The notes below the pieces were generated by a model. That model had not been told where the DNA came from. It ran no database searches and saw only the letters and a program-made list of their open reading frames with translations. Below, piece after piece: positions 27,108 through 35,851 of a DNA stretch of 64,000 nt. How positions within the stretch are numbered: position 1 is the first letter of the stretch; every line of letters starts with the position of its first letter. Source of the DNA: Flagellimonas sp. S3867 (GTDB lineage Bacteria; Bacteroidota; Bacteroidia; Flavobacteriales; Flavobacteriaceae); contig NZ_JACVMN010000001.1 of NCBI RefSeq assembly GCF_014698935.1, positions 1,612,001 through 1,676,000 of the forward strand, given 5' to 3'. Made by a program: the position numbers and the translations under genes.

Positions 27108-28562
27108 TCAATTATCGTTCCAAGATATAATATTAAATCCAAACTGTAAAGAGGCATAGTGACTGTCAGGAATATTTTGATAACCTAAAAGGTTATCTCC
27201 CAAGATGTAAAAATTTACTGGACCCATTTGAAGATTAAGTCCCAATCCAATATTGGTAAGTGAATATTTGTCCGCTGTATATGTCGTTTTAAAGGAAAAA
27301 CCACTTCCAAGTCGCTTTTGAAAAAACCCAGTGACAGCAGCTTGCACACCTCTGGGGCGCTTCATGAAAAACAATTGTCCGCCTACACTATTCCTGTAGA
27401 ACGCATCATTTTGTCCACCTTGCGCATTTATTCCGCATCCACAATTTTCATCGAAAACACTACCCTCGCCAAAATTATAACGGATAGAACCATAGACTTT
27501 TACCGGCCTAAATGAAATATAACTTTTGTCGTTCTCCTCATATGGAATGGCCTCTTCCAATTCATCAACCAAGTCCTCCCAAAGGTTGTTGTTGAGATTT
27601 GGTATATCCTCCGGCAAAAAAACCGTAATACCTTCGTTGCTTGCATTTCCGCTAACGGTATAATTTCTAACATCCTTGGAATTGTGGATGAATCCGACAT
27701 CCAAAACGCTACCGGTAATTGTAGTTTGGGGATTAAGTTGATGTGTGAAACCAGCATCAAATCCAAGACCTAAATTACCTCCAAAAAGCACCCTCTTCAT
27801 AAATAATTTTGCCAAATCTCTTTGGGTCGTACCTGTATCTTCCTCCAGAATATCCACAATACCTTCCACTCCAGAAGTTTGAAGTTTCATATCGGCTGTT
27901 ATACTGGTGGTAAATATGTTATCTTGGCCTTGAGAGGTTCTAAATGACCCGAAGTTCTGAATGGTTTGAAATTGAAAGATACTGGAATACACCTTGGCAC
28001 GTGCGCCGATGGTAAGAGTATTGCTAATTTTTCGGTTAACCCCAAAATGGGCCACATTGACCATTTCACCTCTAAGGCTAAGATCACCAAGATCAAAACT
28101 TCTACCTATATTGGCCCCTCCGTTACCTTCAAATGCCAAAGCGGCAAGATCTTTGGGCCAGTATACAATGATATCAGTCTCACCGTACATTCCAAAACTA
28201 TAATAATCGTCCGGCCTGTTCTTTCCACGAAAACCAATATTGAACCCATCTATTTGACTTGTGGTACTAAAATCATCCCGTTTGCTCATTCCATCAATCA
28301 AACGTTCCCTGACTTTAGTGGTAAAATCAATGCCATCGTTGGCAAAAAGGTCATTTACGGTAACGCCACTGGTTCCAGCTTGAAAAGATAATCCAGATAG
28401 TACAGGAACCCCAACATGCCATTTTTCCAAGGTTTTTACTCCTGGATTAACCAACAAAGATTGTGGAATCTCATAAAAATCGTATAACAATTGCTTGTTT
28501 TGTCCATGTAAAGTTATGGCCCCAAACAAAGCGGCTAAAAGTAGATACCTGCAAATCTTCAT
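27108..28562 (-). CDS. DUF5723-like outer membrane beta-barrel protein
   Basis: A 484-residue protein with a signal peptide (MKICRYLLLAALFGAITLHG, cut before QNK). The start LLYDFYEIPQSLLVNPGV resembles the 'NPA/NPG' start of the PorV/DUF5723-type barrels of Bacteroidota. Alternating hydrophobic strands run to the end, closing with YASLQFGFNIISWN. It is probably an outer-membrane barrel of the FadL-like class. Its start overlaps the stop of the upstream lipoprotein gene by 4 nt (ATGA), which implies translational coupling. The function is unknown; the assignment to DUF5723 is from pattern memory. Confidence 0.75.
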   Translation of the reverse strand: MKICRYLLLAALFGAITLHGQNKQLLYDFYEIPQSLLVNPGVKTLEKWHVGVPVLSGLSFQAGTSGVTVNDLFANDGIDFTTKVRERLIDGMSKRDDFSTTSQIDGFNIGFRGKNRPDDYYSFGMYGETDIIVYWPKDLAALAFEGNGGANIGRSFDLGDLSLRGEMVNVAHFGVNRKISNTLTIGARAKVYSSIFQFQTIQNFGSFRTSQGQDNIFTTSITADMKLQTSGVEGIVDILEEDTGTTQRDLAKLFMKRVLFGGNLGLGFDAGFTHQLNPQTTITGSVLDVGFIHNSKDVRNYTVSGNASNEGITVFLPEDIPNLNNNLWEDLVDELEEAIPYEENDKSYISFRPVKVYGSIRYNFGEGSVFDENCGCGINAQGGQNDAFYRNSVGGQLFFMKRPRGVQAAVTGFFQKRLGSGFSFKTTYTADKYSLTNIGLGLNLQMGPVNFYILGDNLLGYQNIPDSHYASLQFGFNIISWNDN

Positions 28563-29110
28563 TTTAGTCTAAATGTAAATTCACCCGCTGATCTTAATAT
28601 CAATTTAGGCTCTGGCAGTGTGGAAACACTGGTTGAGTCACCAAGGTTGTTAGCACTTATCCTGAGTGCCGAAGTAGTGGTCAAAATATCGATATTTTTA
28701 CCTCCTGGACCATAAAACACCTCTAACGAAAATAATGGAGCCGGTGTTGGGTCTACATCAAATACTTGAGCATCCAACACGTTACCTGTTTCATCTAAAA
28801 ACTCAATGGTAATACTAAGTTCTTTGCTTGTGGTGTTCTCAATTTCGTAAGTAATTGTTCCTTCCAATAAATTCTCCGCCACGAATTGTTCGTTAAAAGC
28901 TTCAAAATTTACAATCTGGGAATAGAAATTGTTAAGGTCTCCAACGGCATTAATATGCTGCTCTTCTGATTCAAGATAAAACAAGCTTGATGCAACGGTT
29001 GGGGTAATACTCAAATCGTCAAACTGGTTAAAATCTTGTTTCTCAGCACATGAAAAAGCCAAAAAAAAGATTATGACCGCCAGCGTGGGTGGAATAAATA
29101 GTCTTCTCAT
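28559..29110 (-). CDS. Lipoprotein of unknown function
   Basis: A 183-residue lipoprotein, lipobox AFSC with Cys at about residue 21 (SCAEKQDFNQFDD). The mature part is beta-rich (GTITYEIENTTSKELSITIE and YGPGGKNIDILTTTSALRIS), suggesting a single beta-sandwich domain. I do not recognise a family. It is the first gene of the envelope operon, overlapping the barrel gene by 4 nt, and probably works with it in the outer membrane. Confidence 0.78.
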   Translation of the reverse strand: MRRLFIPPTLAVIIFFLAFSCAEKQDFNQFDDLSITPTVASSLFYLESEEQHINAVGDLNNFYSQIVNFEAFNEQFVAENLLEGTITYEIENTTSKELSITIEFLDETGNVLDAQVFDVDPTPAPLFSLEVFYGPGGKNIDILTTTSALRISANNLGDSTSVSTLPEPKLILRSAGEFTFRLK

Positions 29111-29166
29111 AGGTTAAAAAGCATTTCTAGTACAACATTTGAGGCTGGCTATACCTTATTATAACT

Positions 29167-29853
29167 TTATAAAATGCTTTTTATTTCAATAAGACTGTCA
29201 ATCATTTTGCATAAATCGTGCTGTGGTTCGCTATGCGCATTAAAGTGCAGTGCATGCAATCCCACTGATTGGGCTCCCATAATATCCGCCTCAAGACTAT
29301 CCCCTATCATCAAGGCCTTTTTTGGAGATACCCTGGCTTTTTCGAGAGCAAGCTCAAAAATATAGGGATGTGGCTTTTTTACCCCCGCGGTTTCAGAATT
29401 TATTATTTGATCAAAGTAATGATGGATTTTTGAACCTTTCAGTTTCTTTTCTTGGATTTCTTGAAATCCGTTGGTGATTATGTGCAATCTATATTTTGGT
29501 GATAAATATTCCAAAACATCTTGGGTGTGGGGAAACAAATTGGTGAAAGAAGACAGATTTTCAATATAGTCATCTGCTAACATATTTATCAATTCATCGG
29601 AAACATGAACATTTATCTTGTCAAACGTTCTTTTCAACCTTTGATATCTAAGCTCCGACTTACTTATTCTATCCTCACGGTATAATTTCCAATAGTTAAG
29701 GTTAATAGGAACATATATGTCTAAAAATTTATCCAATTCCACTTCAAGTTGTTTTTCTTTCAGGATTTTTTGGAAGGTAAGGGCCGAATTCTTTTCAAAA
29801 TCCCATAAGGTATGGTCCAAATCAAAGAAAATGTCGGTAACCGCTTTAAACAT
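29167..29853 (-). CDS. yjjG: YjjG-family HAD nucleotidase
   Basis: A 228-residue HAD hydrolase. Motif I is FFDLDHTLWDF with nucleophile Asp11 and Asp13; motif II is HIITNGF; motif III Lys lies in VKKPHPYIF; motif IV is MIGDSLEADIMGA. The helical C1 cap lies between motifs I and II. The pattern and length fit YjjG, a house-cleaning 5'-nucleotidase for non-canonical pyrimidine nucleotides. Other HAD-IA phosphatases are possible. It overlaps the preceding deacetylase-like gene by 8 nt. Confidence 0.88.
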   Translation of the reverse strand: MFKAVTDIFFDLDHTLWDFEKNSALTFQKILKEKQLEVELDKFLDIYVPINLNYWKLYREDRISKSELRYQRLKRTFDKINVHVSDELINMLADDYIENLSSFTNLFPHTQDVLEYLSPKYRLHIITNGFQEIQEKKLKGSKIHHYFDQIINSETAGVKKPHPYIFELALEKARVSPKKALMIGDSLEADIMGAQSVGLHALHFNAHSEPQHDLCKMIDSLIEIKSIL

Positions 29854-31141
29854 AGTAGCGTTTTAAAAAAGATTGGTAAAGCTCGAACCAATTTATTTTA
29901 TGGCTACTTCCAAGTAATTCATTTGAAAAAACCGCAATCAAATCCCCATTCACCTGCTTGATTTGCCTATACACCTGATCCATGATTTCAAAAGCCTCAT
30001 CTTTTCTCTTATAATTTATGAGCGCATAATCATGAACGGCAAATGGATGCACTTTTAATGGCTGTCTCACTTCCATATTTATATCATAAAAATGGAATGG
30101 AGTGCACGTACCGGCCCTAAAACCAATTTCGTGGGTGTAGCCCATAGAAAAATCATCGGTAAACTCTGTTTCAATAAGATTTCGATAAGTGCTTGGCACA
30201 TTTACACGGTTATATCGCAACCTAGAATAGTTAACAGGTCGATTTATTAAATCGGCCAATGTTCTTTTTTCTTCCTTCAACACCTTTTTATCTGTTGATG
30301 AAAGAAATGAGGTACTCAACGAAACTTCGCTATAATCTGCAACTGATTTTATAAGGTACCTAAACTTATTATTATTTGCTGAGACATTTTTATCGTGCGC
30401 AGAATATTTGGCCAGCTGAAAAAAGAACATGGTTTTTATGGGAAATTTTTTATGAATATCTATCAACTCATAAAAATTATCATAGGGGTCCTTTTTAAAA
30501 CCTAAAAGCACGGACAAACGTCTTACCATTGATCTAAACTTGAACTTGCCCAAATCAAGAAAAAAACCACCCAAACTTCTCGTAAATCCTCTTAAAGCAT
30601 AACAATGGGAGGTGGTCACATTAATTATTGGAGTAAAGGAATACTTTCTTTGTTTGGTTTGAATATCTGGAAAACGTTCTTTTAAGGCCCGGAGTAACTT
30701 ATGGGCCCAAATATCCACAACCGGGAGTTGCAAAAACCCGTTCTGATGGGCAATACTTTCCTTTGCCGGGAACCGACCTACACTATCCTTTACATGGGGC
30801 AGGTATTCCTCGTACCGACTCAAAAGAAAAAAACTGGCCGAAAATATATCATAAGGTATTGCACTTCGTTCACCACATGAAAAAAAGCAAGGAACCCCAT
30901 CCCAATCTGATACTTTTATCTCAAGATCATTGATTCCCTGTTCAAAGAGCAGGTCATTGCTTCGGATAAAAAATTCATTCTGTAAAGGTTGCTTGGAATA
31001 TGTGATTTTTGGCCCGGAGTGCTTAATAAAATCTTCGACTTTGGTTGTAAATGTTACCTCCACTCCCAAAATTCGTTCAAACAGCTGCCTAGTTGTATAG
31101 GTTAACCGATTTGTAATTTTATGGGTGTATATCAATAACAT
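29846..31141 (-). CDS. Polysaccharide-deacetylase-family-like protein, active site not evident
   Basis: A 431-residue protein resembling the flavobacterial proteins annotated as 'polysaccharide deacetylase family' (start MLLIYTHKITNRLTYTTRQL; ESIAHQNGFLQLPVVDIWAH; GFRAGTCTPFHFYDINMEV). The usual NodB metal motifs, an Asp-Asp pair in TFDDG and an HxxxH motif, are not visible; the corresponding segments read INVTTSHCYALRG and VSLSTSFLSST. It may be inactive or use other residues. No signal peptide is seen, so it is probably cytoplasmic. It lies between radC (5 nt) and yjjG (8-nt overlap). Confidence 0.75.
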   Translation of the reverse strand: MLLIYTHKITNRLTYTTRQLFERILGVEVTFTTKVEDFIKHSGPKITYSKQPLQNEFFIRSNDLLFEQGINDLEIKVSDWDGVPCFFSCGERSAIPYDIFSASFFLLSRYEEYLPHVKDSVGRFPAKESIAHQNGFLQLPVVDIWAHKLLRALKERFPDIQTKQRKYSFTPIINVTTSHCYALRGFTRSLGGFFLDLGKFKFRSMVRRLSVLLGFKKDPYDNFYELIDIHKKFPIKTMFFFQLAKYSAHDKNVSANNNKFRYLIKSVADYSEVSLSTSFLSSTDKKVLKEEKRTLADLINRPVNYSRLRYNRVNVPSTYRNLIETEFTDDFSMGYTHEIGFRAGTCTPFHFYDINMEVRQPLKVHPFAVHDYALINYKRKDEAFEIMDQVYRQIKQVNGDLIAVFSNELLGSSHKINWFELYQSFLKRYYV

Positions 31142-31146
31142 ATCTA

Positions 31147-31845
31147 CTAAAGTATTCCCTTATCTGCAAAACTCAAATAATTGTGTTGGGTTAATATTAA
31201 ATGATCCAACACTTTTATGTCCAGGGCTTCACCTGCTTTTTGCATTTTTTTTGTAATCTGTTTATCCGCAGCACTTGGTTTTATCGTTCCCGATGGATGA
31301 TTATGGGCCAGCACAATGCCTACAGCACCCAATTCTAAAGCTTGCTTCATTACCAAACGAACATCTACCAAAGTCCCCGTAATACCCCCTTTGCTCAGTT
31401 GCGATTTATGGATAATCTTATTGGAATTGTTTAGATATACGATCCAAAATTCTTCGTGTTCCAACTCACCCATTACTGGATAGAGTAATTCAAAAGCATC
31501 TTTGCTATTGGATATCTTGTATATTTTTTCTGCATCATCCCCCCTGCGTCTACGACCCACTTCCAATGCTGCAGCAATGGATACGGCTTTGGCTTCACCG
31601 ATACCTTTAAATTGTTTTAGCTGGTTGACAGAAAGTTTACCCAATTCATTTAAATTATGGTTTACGGATGCCAATATTCGTTTGGATAACTCCACTGCGC
31701 TTTCTCTTTTACTTCCTGAACCAATCAATATAGCGACCAATTCAGCATCGGAAAGTACAGAACGGCCCTTTTGCACCAATTTTTCCCTGGGCTTATCATC
31801 ATCCGCCCAATTTTTTATGGAAAAGGAAACCACTTTTTCTTGCAT
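31147..31845 (-). CDS. radC: RadC-family JAB-domain protein
   Basis: A 232-residue protein with an N-terminal helix-hairpin-helix region (LKQFKGIGEAKAVSIAAALE, residues about 75-95) and a C-terminal MPN/JAMM metalloprotease-like domain. The JAMM motif is intact: AHNHPSGTIKPSAAD. RadC was named for DNA repair, but its biochemical role is unsettled. It is the first gene of a minus-strand run with the deacetylase-like and yjjG genes (5-nt gap, then overlap). Confidence 0.95.
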   Translation of the reverse strand: MQEKVVSFSIKNWADDDKPREKLVQKGRSVLSDAELVAILIGSGSKRESAVELSKRILASVNHNLNELGKLSVNQLKQFKGIGEAKAVSIAAALEVGRRRRGDDAEKIYKISNSKDAFELLYPVMGELEHEEFWIVYLNNSNKIIHKSQLSKGGITGTLVDVRLVMKQALELGAVGIVLAHNHPSGTIKPSAADKQITKKMQKAGEALDIKVLDHLILTQHNYLSFADKGIL

Positions 31846-31897
31846 GGTTTAAATATAGAAGATTAATTTATGTAATTTTCATTGTTAAGATCCAACT

Positions 31898-32347
31898 ATG
31901 AAATCACTTTTTGAAACCGAATCACATTCAGAAATTTTAAGTCGCATCAACAAGTTGAACGAGTCCTCGAAGGGGTTATGGGGTAAAATGGAGGTTGGCC
32001 AAATGTTCTTTCATTGTCAATTTCCATTGAATTTGGCTTTGGGAAGATATGAAATGAAAAAACCAAACCCAATTATGAAACTAATTTTTAAAAGTTTTAA
32101 GAAAGGTTTGTATGATGATAAGTTATGGAAGCACAATATGCCCACAGCGAAACCTTTTAAAGTAGTGGACAAAAAAGATTTCGAGCCTGAAAAAGAAAAA
32201 TTAATCACGGCGGTCAATGATTTCCATGAAGAAAAAAATAGAACAAGCTGGGAACCGCATCCAGCTTTTGGACATTTCACCCATGAACAATGGGGCAAAA
32301 TGCAGTACAAACACCTAGATCATCATTTAACGCAGTTCGGAGTTTGA
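31898..32347 (+). CDS. DUF1569-domain (DinB-like) protein
   Basis: A 149-residue cytoplasmic protein with the DUF1569 pattern: WGKMEVGQMFFHCQFPLNLA in the N-terminal half and HPAFGHFTHEQWGKMQYKHLDHHLTQF at the end. The spaced histidines suggest the metal-binding four-helix bundle of the DinB/YfiT superfamily. Substrate and role are unknown; thiol-transferase-like functions are known in related families. It is divergent from radC, 52 bp away. Confidence 0.85.
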   Translation: MKSLFETESHSEILSRINKLNESSKGLWGKMEVGQMFFHCQFPLNLALGRYEMKKPNPIMKLIFKSFKKGLYDDKLWKHNMPTAKPFKVVDKKDFEPEKEKLITAVNDFHEEKNRTSWEPHPAFGHFTHEQWGKMQYKHLDHHLTQFGV

Positions 32348-32452
32348 CCACATAACAAATTAAATCTTTTTCCTATCCACATCAATCCATAAAAGGCAAC
32401 CGTCAAACGCAAAAGCATCTTTTTGGCCATTTCCCTAATTTCCCGATAAAAA

Positions 32453-33385
32453 ATGGTCAAAATTTATGGTTTTAACATCATACCCATACTTCCTTTTTTA
32501 TTTGCAATCCAAATTGTGAAGTCTCAAGCCGTAAATATTCCATGTTTAGATAGGCAATTGGCCTTATCAGACAAAAACAGCGTCTTAATTCGGAAAAAAA
32601 AGAAACTATTCTACTGGAATATAGAGACGAACCAAAGGTTGTTTTCTAAAGGATTCAAAATTGCCTATCCTTTTTTTGATAAAGCCGCTTTAGTTCAGGA
32701 AGATGGGAAATATGGGGTAATCGACAGAAACGGCCGATTCATAATTGACGCTAGGTATGAAACTTTTGAGTTGGCACCTTTCCCACATGAGGCCCATATT
32801 GTAATTTTTAACGACCTGACCATTAATCTAAAAACTGGTCAAAAAACTACCCGTTATCTAAGGGATGAAGAGCCTGCGCCTCCCAAAATCCGAACCCCGC
32901 AAGATCAGAAAGGAGAAAAATGGTTACGAAAGAGTGATCATATTAAGGCATTTATGCAATTTGAAAAGATTGTTGCCATTGGGATTGACTTCGTTATCGT
33001 CTCAAACAAGGGTAAAATTGGAATCACCGATATAGCTGGAAACGCTTTGTCTGAACAAGATTATGAAGCTGTGCGATTTACTGAAAAATACCCACACGGT
33101 ATTCACTCCATTATCGGGTTAAAAAACGAAAAAATATGGCATTACTTCCGCAATGGTGAAAAGCTACTCGAAAGCTCCTTTGCTTGCGTCCGATTTGATG
33201 TTGAACTACCCAATGCGATAGGTGTGTTCCAAAAAAAGAAACATTACAAAGTGCTATTTACAGACGGCAGTGTTTCCGAAAAACGGTATGATGCCATATC
33301 CCAAAATGCGTTCGTGGCACAGCGCAAAAACAAGATTTATTTGCTAAAAAGTGATGGGCAAGAACAATTGTTCTATCGCAACTAA
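32453..33385 (+). CDS. WG-repeat-containing secreted protein
   Basis: A 310-residue protein. The N-terminus has a hydrophobic segment (IIPILPFLFAIQIVKSQ) that looks like a signal peptide. WG-type beta repeats are visible, for example EDGKYGVIDRNGRFIIDARY at about residues 83-102 and NKGKIGITDIAGNALSEQDY at about 185-204, with weaker copies near residues 225 and 280. WG repeats are thought to bind ligands or proteins. It lies 18 nt before an SMI1/KNR4-TPR gene, so the two may be co-transcribed. The role is unknown. Confidence 0.78.
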   Translation: MVKIYGFNIIPILPFLFAIQIVKSQAVNIPCLDRQLALSDKNSVLIRKKKKLFYWNIETNQRLFSKGFKIAYPFFDKAALVQEDGKYGVIDRNGRFIIDARYETFELAPFPHEAHIVIFNDLTINLKTGQKTTRYLRDEEPAPPKIRTPQDQKGEKWLRKSDHIKAFMQFEKIVAIGIDFVIVSNKGKIGITDIAGNALSEQDYEAVRFTEKYPHGIHSIIGLKNEKIWHYFRNGEKLLESSFACVRFDVELPNAIGVFQKKKHYKVLFTDGSVSEKRYDAISQNAFVAQRKNKIYLLKSDGQEQLFYRN

Positions 33386-33403
33386 ACCTTAACGCATAAT
33401 TCA

Positions 33404-35182
33404 ATGATAGAAAAAACAGCTAGGTTAAAAGAACTGGTTTTTGAGAATTCCAGATATCTAAGTTCCAATGACAGCTTTCAATATTTGCCGTTGAAGGAAG
33501 AAGAAATTCTGGCGTTTGAACAACGACACATGATTACTTTGCCCCAGGATTATCGTGATTTCCTTCTACATGTAGGTAATGGAGGGCTTGGGCCAGGGAC
33601 TGGAATTTTACCGCTTCAATTCCATAAGACCCATACCCATCTTCGATTGCCTTGGGTAGACCCTGTGGCATTCAACAAACTGTTTCAATACAATGAACAG
33701 GTAAATTTTGATGCATTTAACGAGCAAATAGACAAGATTTTCAAAAAAAAGGATTCGGAGGAATTCTCGTTGTACCACTCTGCCGATAATGGTCTGCTTT
33801 GCATTGGAGATGCAGGCGGGGGCACCTACTATGGTCTGGTCGTAAATGGAAAAAATCAGGGACAGATATGGGTCAATGCACTAGTGAGTGATGATGGTTT
33901 TGTATGGCGTGCAAACAGCTTCGCCGAATGGTATGAAAAATGGCTGGACGAAAAGATACAGCAAATACAGAAAAATAATAGGGTCCTAGAAAAGCAGTTC
34001 TCGCTTAATGTCACCACTATCTTTATGCCCAGTAATCTGCAGGAATTGCATGCATTTGTGCAGAACTTTGAAAAAGCAAAGGATAGGCAACCTGTCAAAG
34101 ATTTGTTTAATAGGTTGTTGGTGGGCAAAAAGCAGCAACCACTTGATATTTTGCAAGCCTGCATAGCATATGCACTACATCATCAGGAGTTTGTAGATCA
34201 TGAGTTGGCTTTGCAATTGGTCAAAAAGGTATCTGAAAACCCAAGGGAAGATATGCTAAAGACATGGTTATGCCAAGAAGGAACGGCACTGGCGGGGTTG
34301 GGTAAAGTTCAACAGGCCATTGCTTGTTTTGAGAAGGCGAGGAAGTACGAGGATGAGGAATACTGCCAAGGGGAACTTGATGACAAATACACAATGCATT
34401 TGAGCCTCTGCCATCTCAAGCGGGGCCAATCGGAGCAAGCATTGCTAGCTATGGTTTTTGATGACGAGATATGTGATATGGATACAGTTGTGTCCTTACT
34501 GCACGAATGCTATTACATGTACAAGAATTATGAAGTGGCCATTAAATGGGGACAATTGATTCTCGATTGGGAATTGTTTCAGGAAAACGAGGAAAGTGAA
34601 GAATATCTTCCTGACATCTACCTAATAATGATCTCTTCGCATGCGAGACTGAAAAATGACAAACAGGTTCACCTATTCATTGATACATTGAAACAAATCA
34701 AACCAAGTATTGAAATGGTTCCCTATGAAAATATAGCTAAGGAACTGATTAAGGCCAAATGCTATTCCATTGCGCTTAAATGTCTGGAATCTTATGCTTC
34801 TTTCCCACGAGCGCAAGAAAATCTTCAGGGACTGAACAATCTTAAAGGATGCTGCTACTCCGAATTGGGCAATTATAAAGAAGCGGTAACATGTTTTCAA
34901 GAAAGTTTTCGGATTCATCACTGGGTAGTACCTTACGCCAATTTGATCAGATGTTATATTCGTTTGGAAAAATATGAAAAGGCTCGACAAATATTTGATG
35001 AAATAGTCGCTTTTGACCCTTATTATTCGTGGAGTTACTACCAGTTTGCGCTGTACTATATCAAATCCCAAGAAGAACATAAAGCTCTAGAATTTCTCAG
35101 AAAGGCAGTATCGCTGGGCTTTGATAAAAATGAAATTTTAATTAACCCAGACTATTGTCATTTGGCTGAAAAAGTGGATTAG
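33404..35182 (+). CDS. SMI1/KNR4-domain protein with TPR repeats
   Basis: A 592-residue cytoplasmic protein. The N-terminal about 190 residues form an SMI1/KNR4 (SUKH) domain: LKEEEILAFEQRHMITLPQD, DYRDFLLHVGNGGLGPGTGI and LLCIGDAGGGTYYGLVVNG are typical. The rest contains TPR-like helical repeats (KVQQAIACFEKARKYEDEEY, NYKEAVTCFQESFRIHHWVV, EHKALEFLRKAVSLGFDKNE). SUKH proteins are often immunity proteins against polymorphic toxins, but other roles exist, and no toxin gene is next to it. It follows the WG-repeat gene by 18 nt. Confidence 0.85.
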   Translation: MIEKTARLKELVFENSRYLSSNDSFQYLPLKEEEILAFEQRHMITLPQDYRDFLLHVGNGGLGPGTGILPLQFHKTHTHLRLPWVDPVAFNKLFQYNEQVNFDAFNEQIDKIFKKKDSEEFSLYHSADNGLLCIGDAGGGTYYGLVVNGKNQGQIWVNALVSDDGFVWRANSFAEWYEKWLDEKIQQIQKNNRVLEKQFSLNVTTIFMPSNLQELHAFVQNFEKAKDRQPVKDLFNRLLVGKKQQPLDILQACIAYALHHQEFVDHELALQLVKKVSENPREDMLKTWLCQEGTALAGLGKVQQAIACFEKARKYEDEEYCQGELDDKYTMHLSLCHLKRGQSEQALLAMVFDDEICDMDTVVSLLHECYYMYKNYEVAIKWGQLILDWELFQENEESEEYLPDIYLIMISSHARLKNDKQVHLFIDTLKQIKPSIEMVPYENIAKELIKAKCYSIALKCLESYASFPRAQENLQGLNNLKGCCYSELGNYKEAVTCFQESFRIHHWVVPYANLIRCYIRLEKYEKARQIFDEIVAFDPYYSWSYYQFALYYIKSQEEHKALEFLRKAVSLGFDKNEILINPDYCHLAEKVD

Positions 35183-35202
35183 GGATAAATACAACCAAAA
35201 AA

Positions 35203-35364
35203 TTAGTTGTCCTCGTCCTCACTTTGGATTTCTTGATGTTCAATTTTAGCACGGGTATCATTGATCATTCGATCTTCTTCCAAAAAAACATTGGAAATCC
35301 CGAGCATAAATGCGGCCATCAATATGGATGTAAGACGTCGGATTCTCTTCGGTAATTTGTCCAT
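35203..35364 (-). CDS. Small single-pass membrane protein of unknown function
   Basis: A 53-residue protein starting MDKLPKRIRRLTSILMAAFM, with one hydrophobic segment (about residues 12-28) and an acidic tail (EIQSEDEDN). The frame is open upstream to 35487, but that extension overlaps the opposite small gene and lacks coding character, so the ATG at 35364 is chosen. The positive residues before the helix suggest an N-in orientation. No family is recognised. It is convergent with the SMI1/KNR4 gene. Confidence 0.5.
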   Translation of the reverse strand: MDKLPKRIRRLTSILMAAFMLGISNVFLEEDRMINDTRAKIEHQEIQSEDEDN

Positions 35365-35443
35365 AAAAAAAAGGAAAGGTGATTTCACACAAAATACCAG
35401 ACAATTACCATTCCATGGGACAGGAGACTGACAAATTTGCTTA

Positions 35444-35749
35444 TTGAAAAAGTTAATTGCTTTAGTGTTCTTATTATGTCTTTCCAAACCGTCCTACACC
35501 AGCGATTTAATTGATGTTTTCTATAAAATTCCATCGGAATATCTTCTAAACAAAACTATGGAGGAAAAAAAACTACTAGTCGATTGTTATTTTGAAAACA
35601 CACAATATGTCCCTGAGGAGAATAGATTCCCAGAACCTCCTGAAAGGTTAATTCTAATAATTGACATCCAAAATGGATATATGTAGCTTTACGACGGTAG
35701 TGAAGGAATGATAGAGTTGTCTTATTGGAATCAAAAAAATTTGGTATAA
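35444..35749 (+). pseudogene. Broken small secreted-protein gene
   Basis: The frame starts at TTG (35444) with a good signal peptide (KKLIALVFLLCLSKPSYTS) and runs for 80 residues to an in-frame TAG at 35684-35686. The same frame stays open after the TAG for 20 codons (LYDGSEGMIELSYWNQKNLV) to TAA at 35747-35749, and this reads like a natural continuation. Loss of an ATG start and a nonsense mutation are therefore suspected. If not a pseudogene, it encodes an 80-residue exported protein. The family is not recognised. Confidence 0.6.
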
Positions 35750-35851
35750 AAAGTTAACCTTCTAATTCATCAAGTCATATAGGTCAACCGTCAATTCTAT
35801 TAACGTATCCATTCTTGCTTAAGGTAACTTAGTGAATTCATTTTCAATGAA

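Noticed and set aside
35365..35487. N-terminal extension of the small minus-strand membrane protein
   Set aside because: It overlaps the opposite pseudogene and has no coding character.
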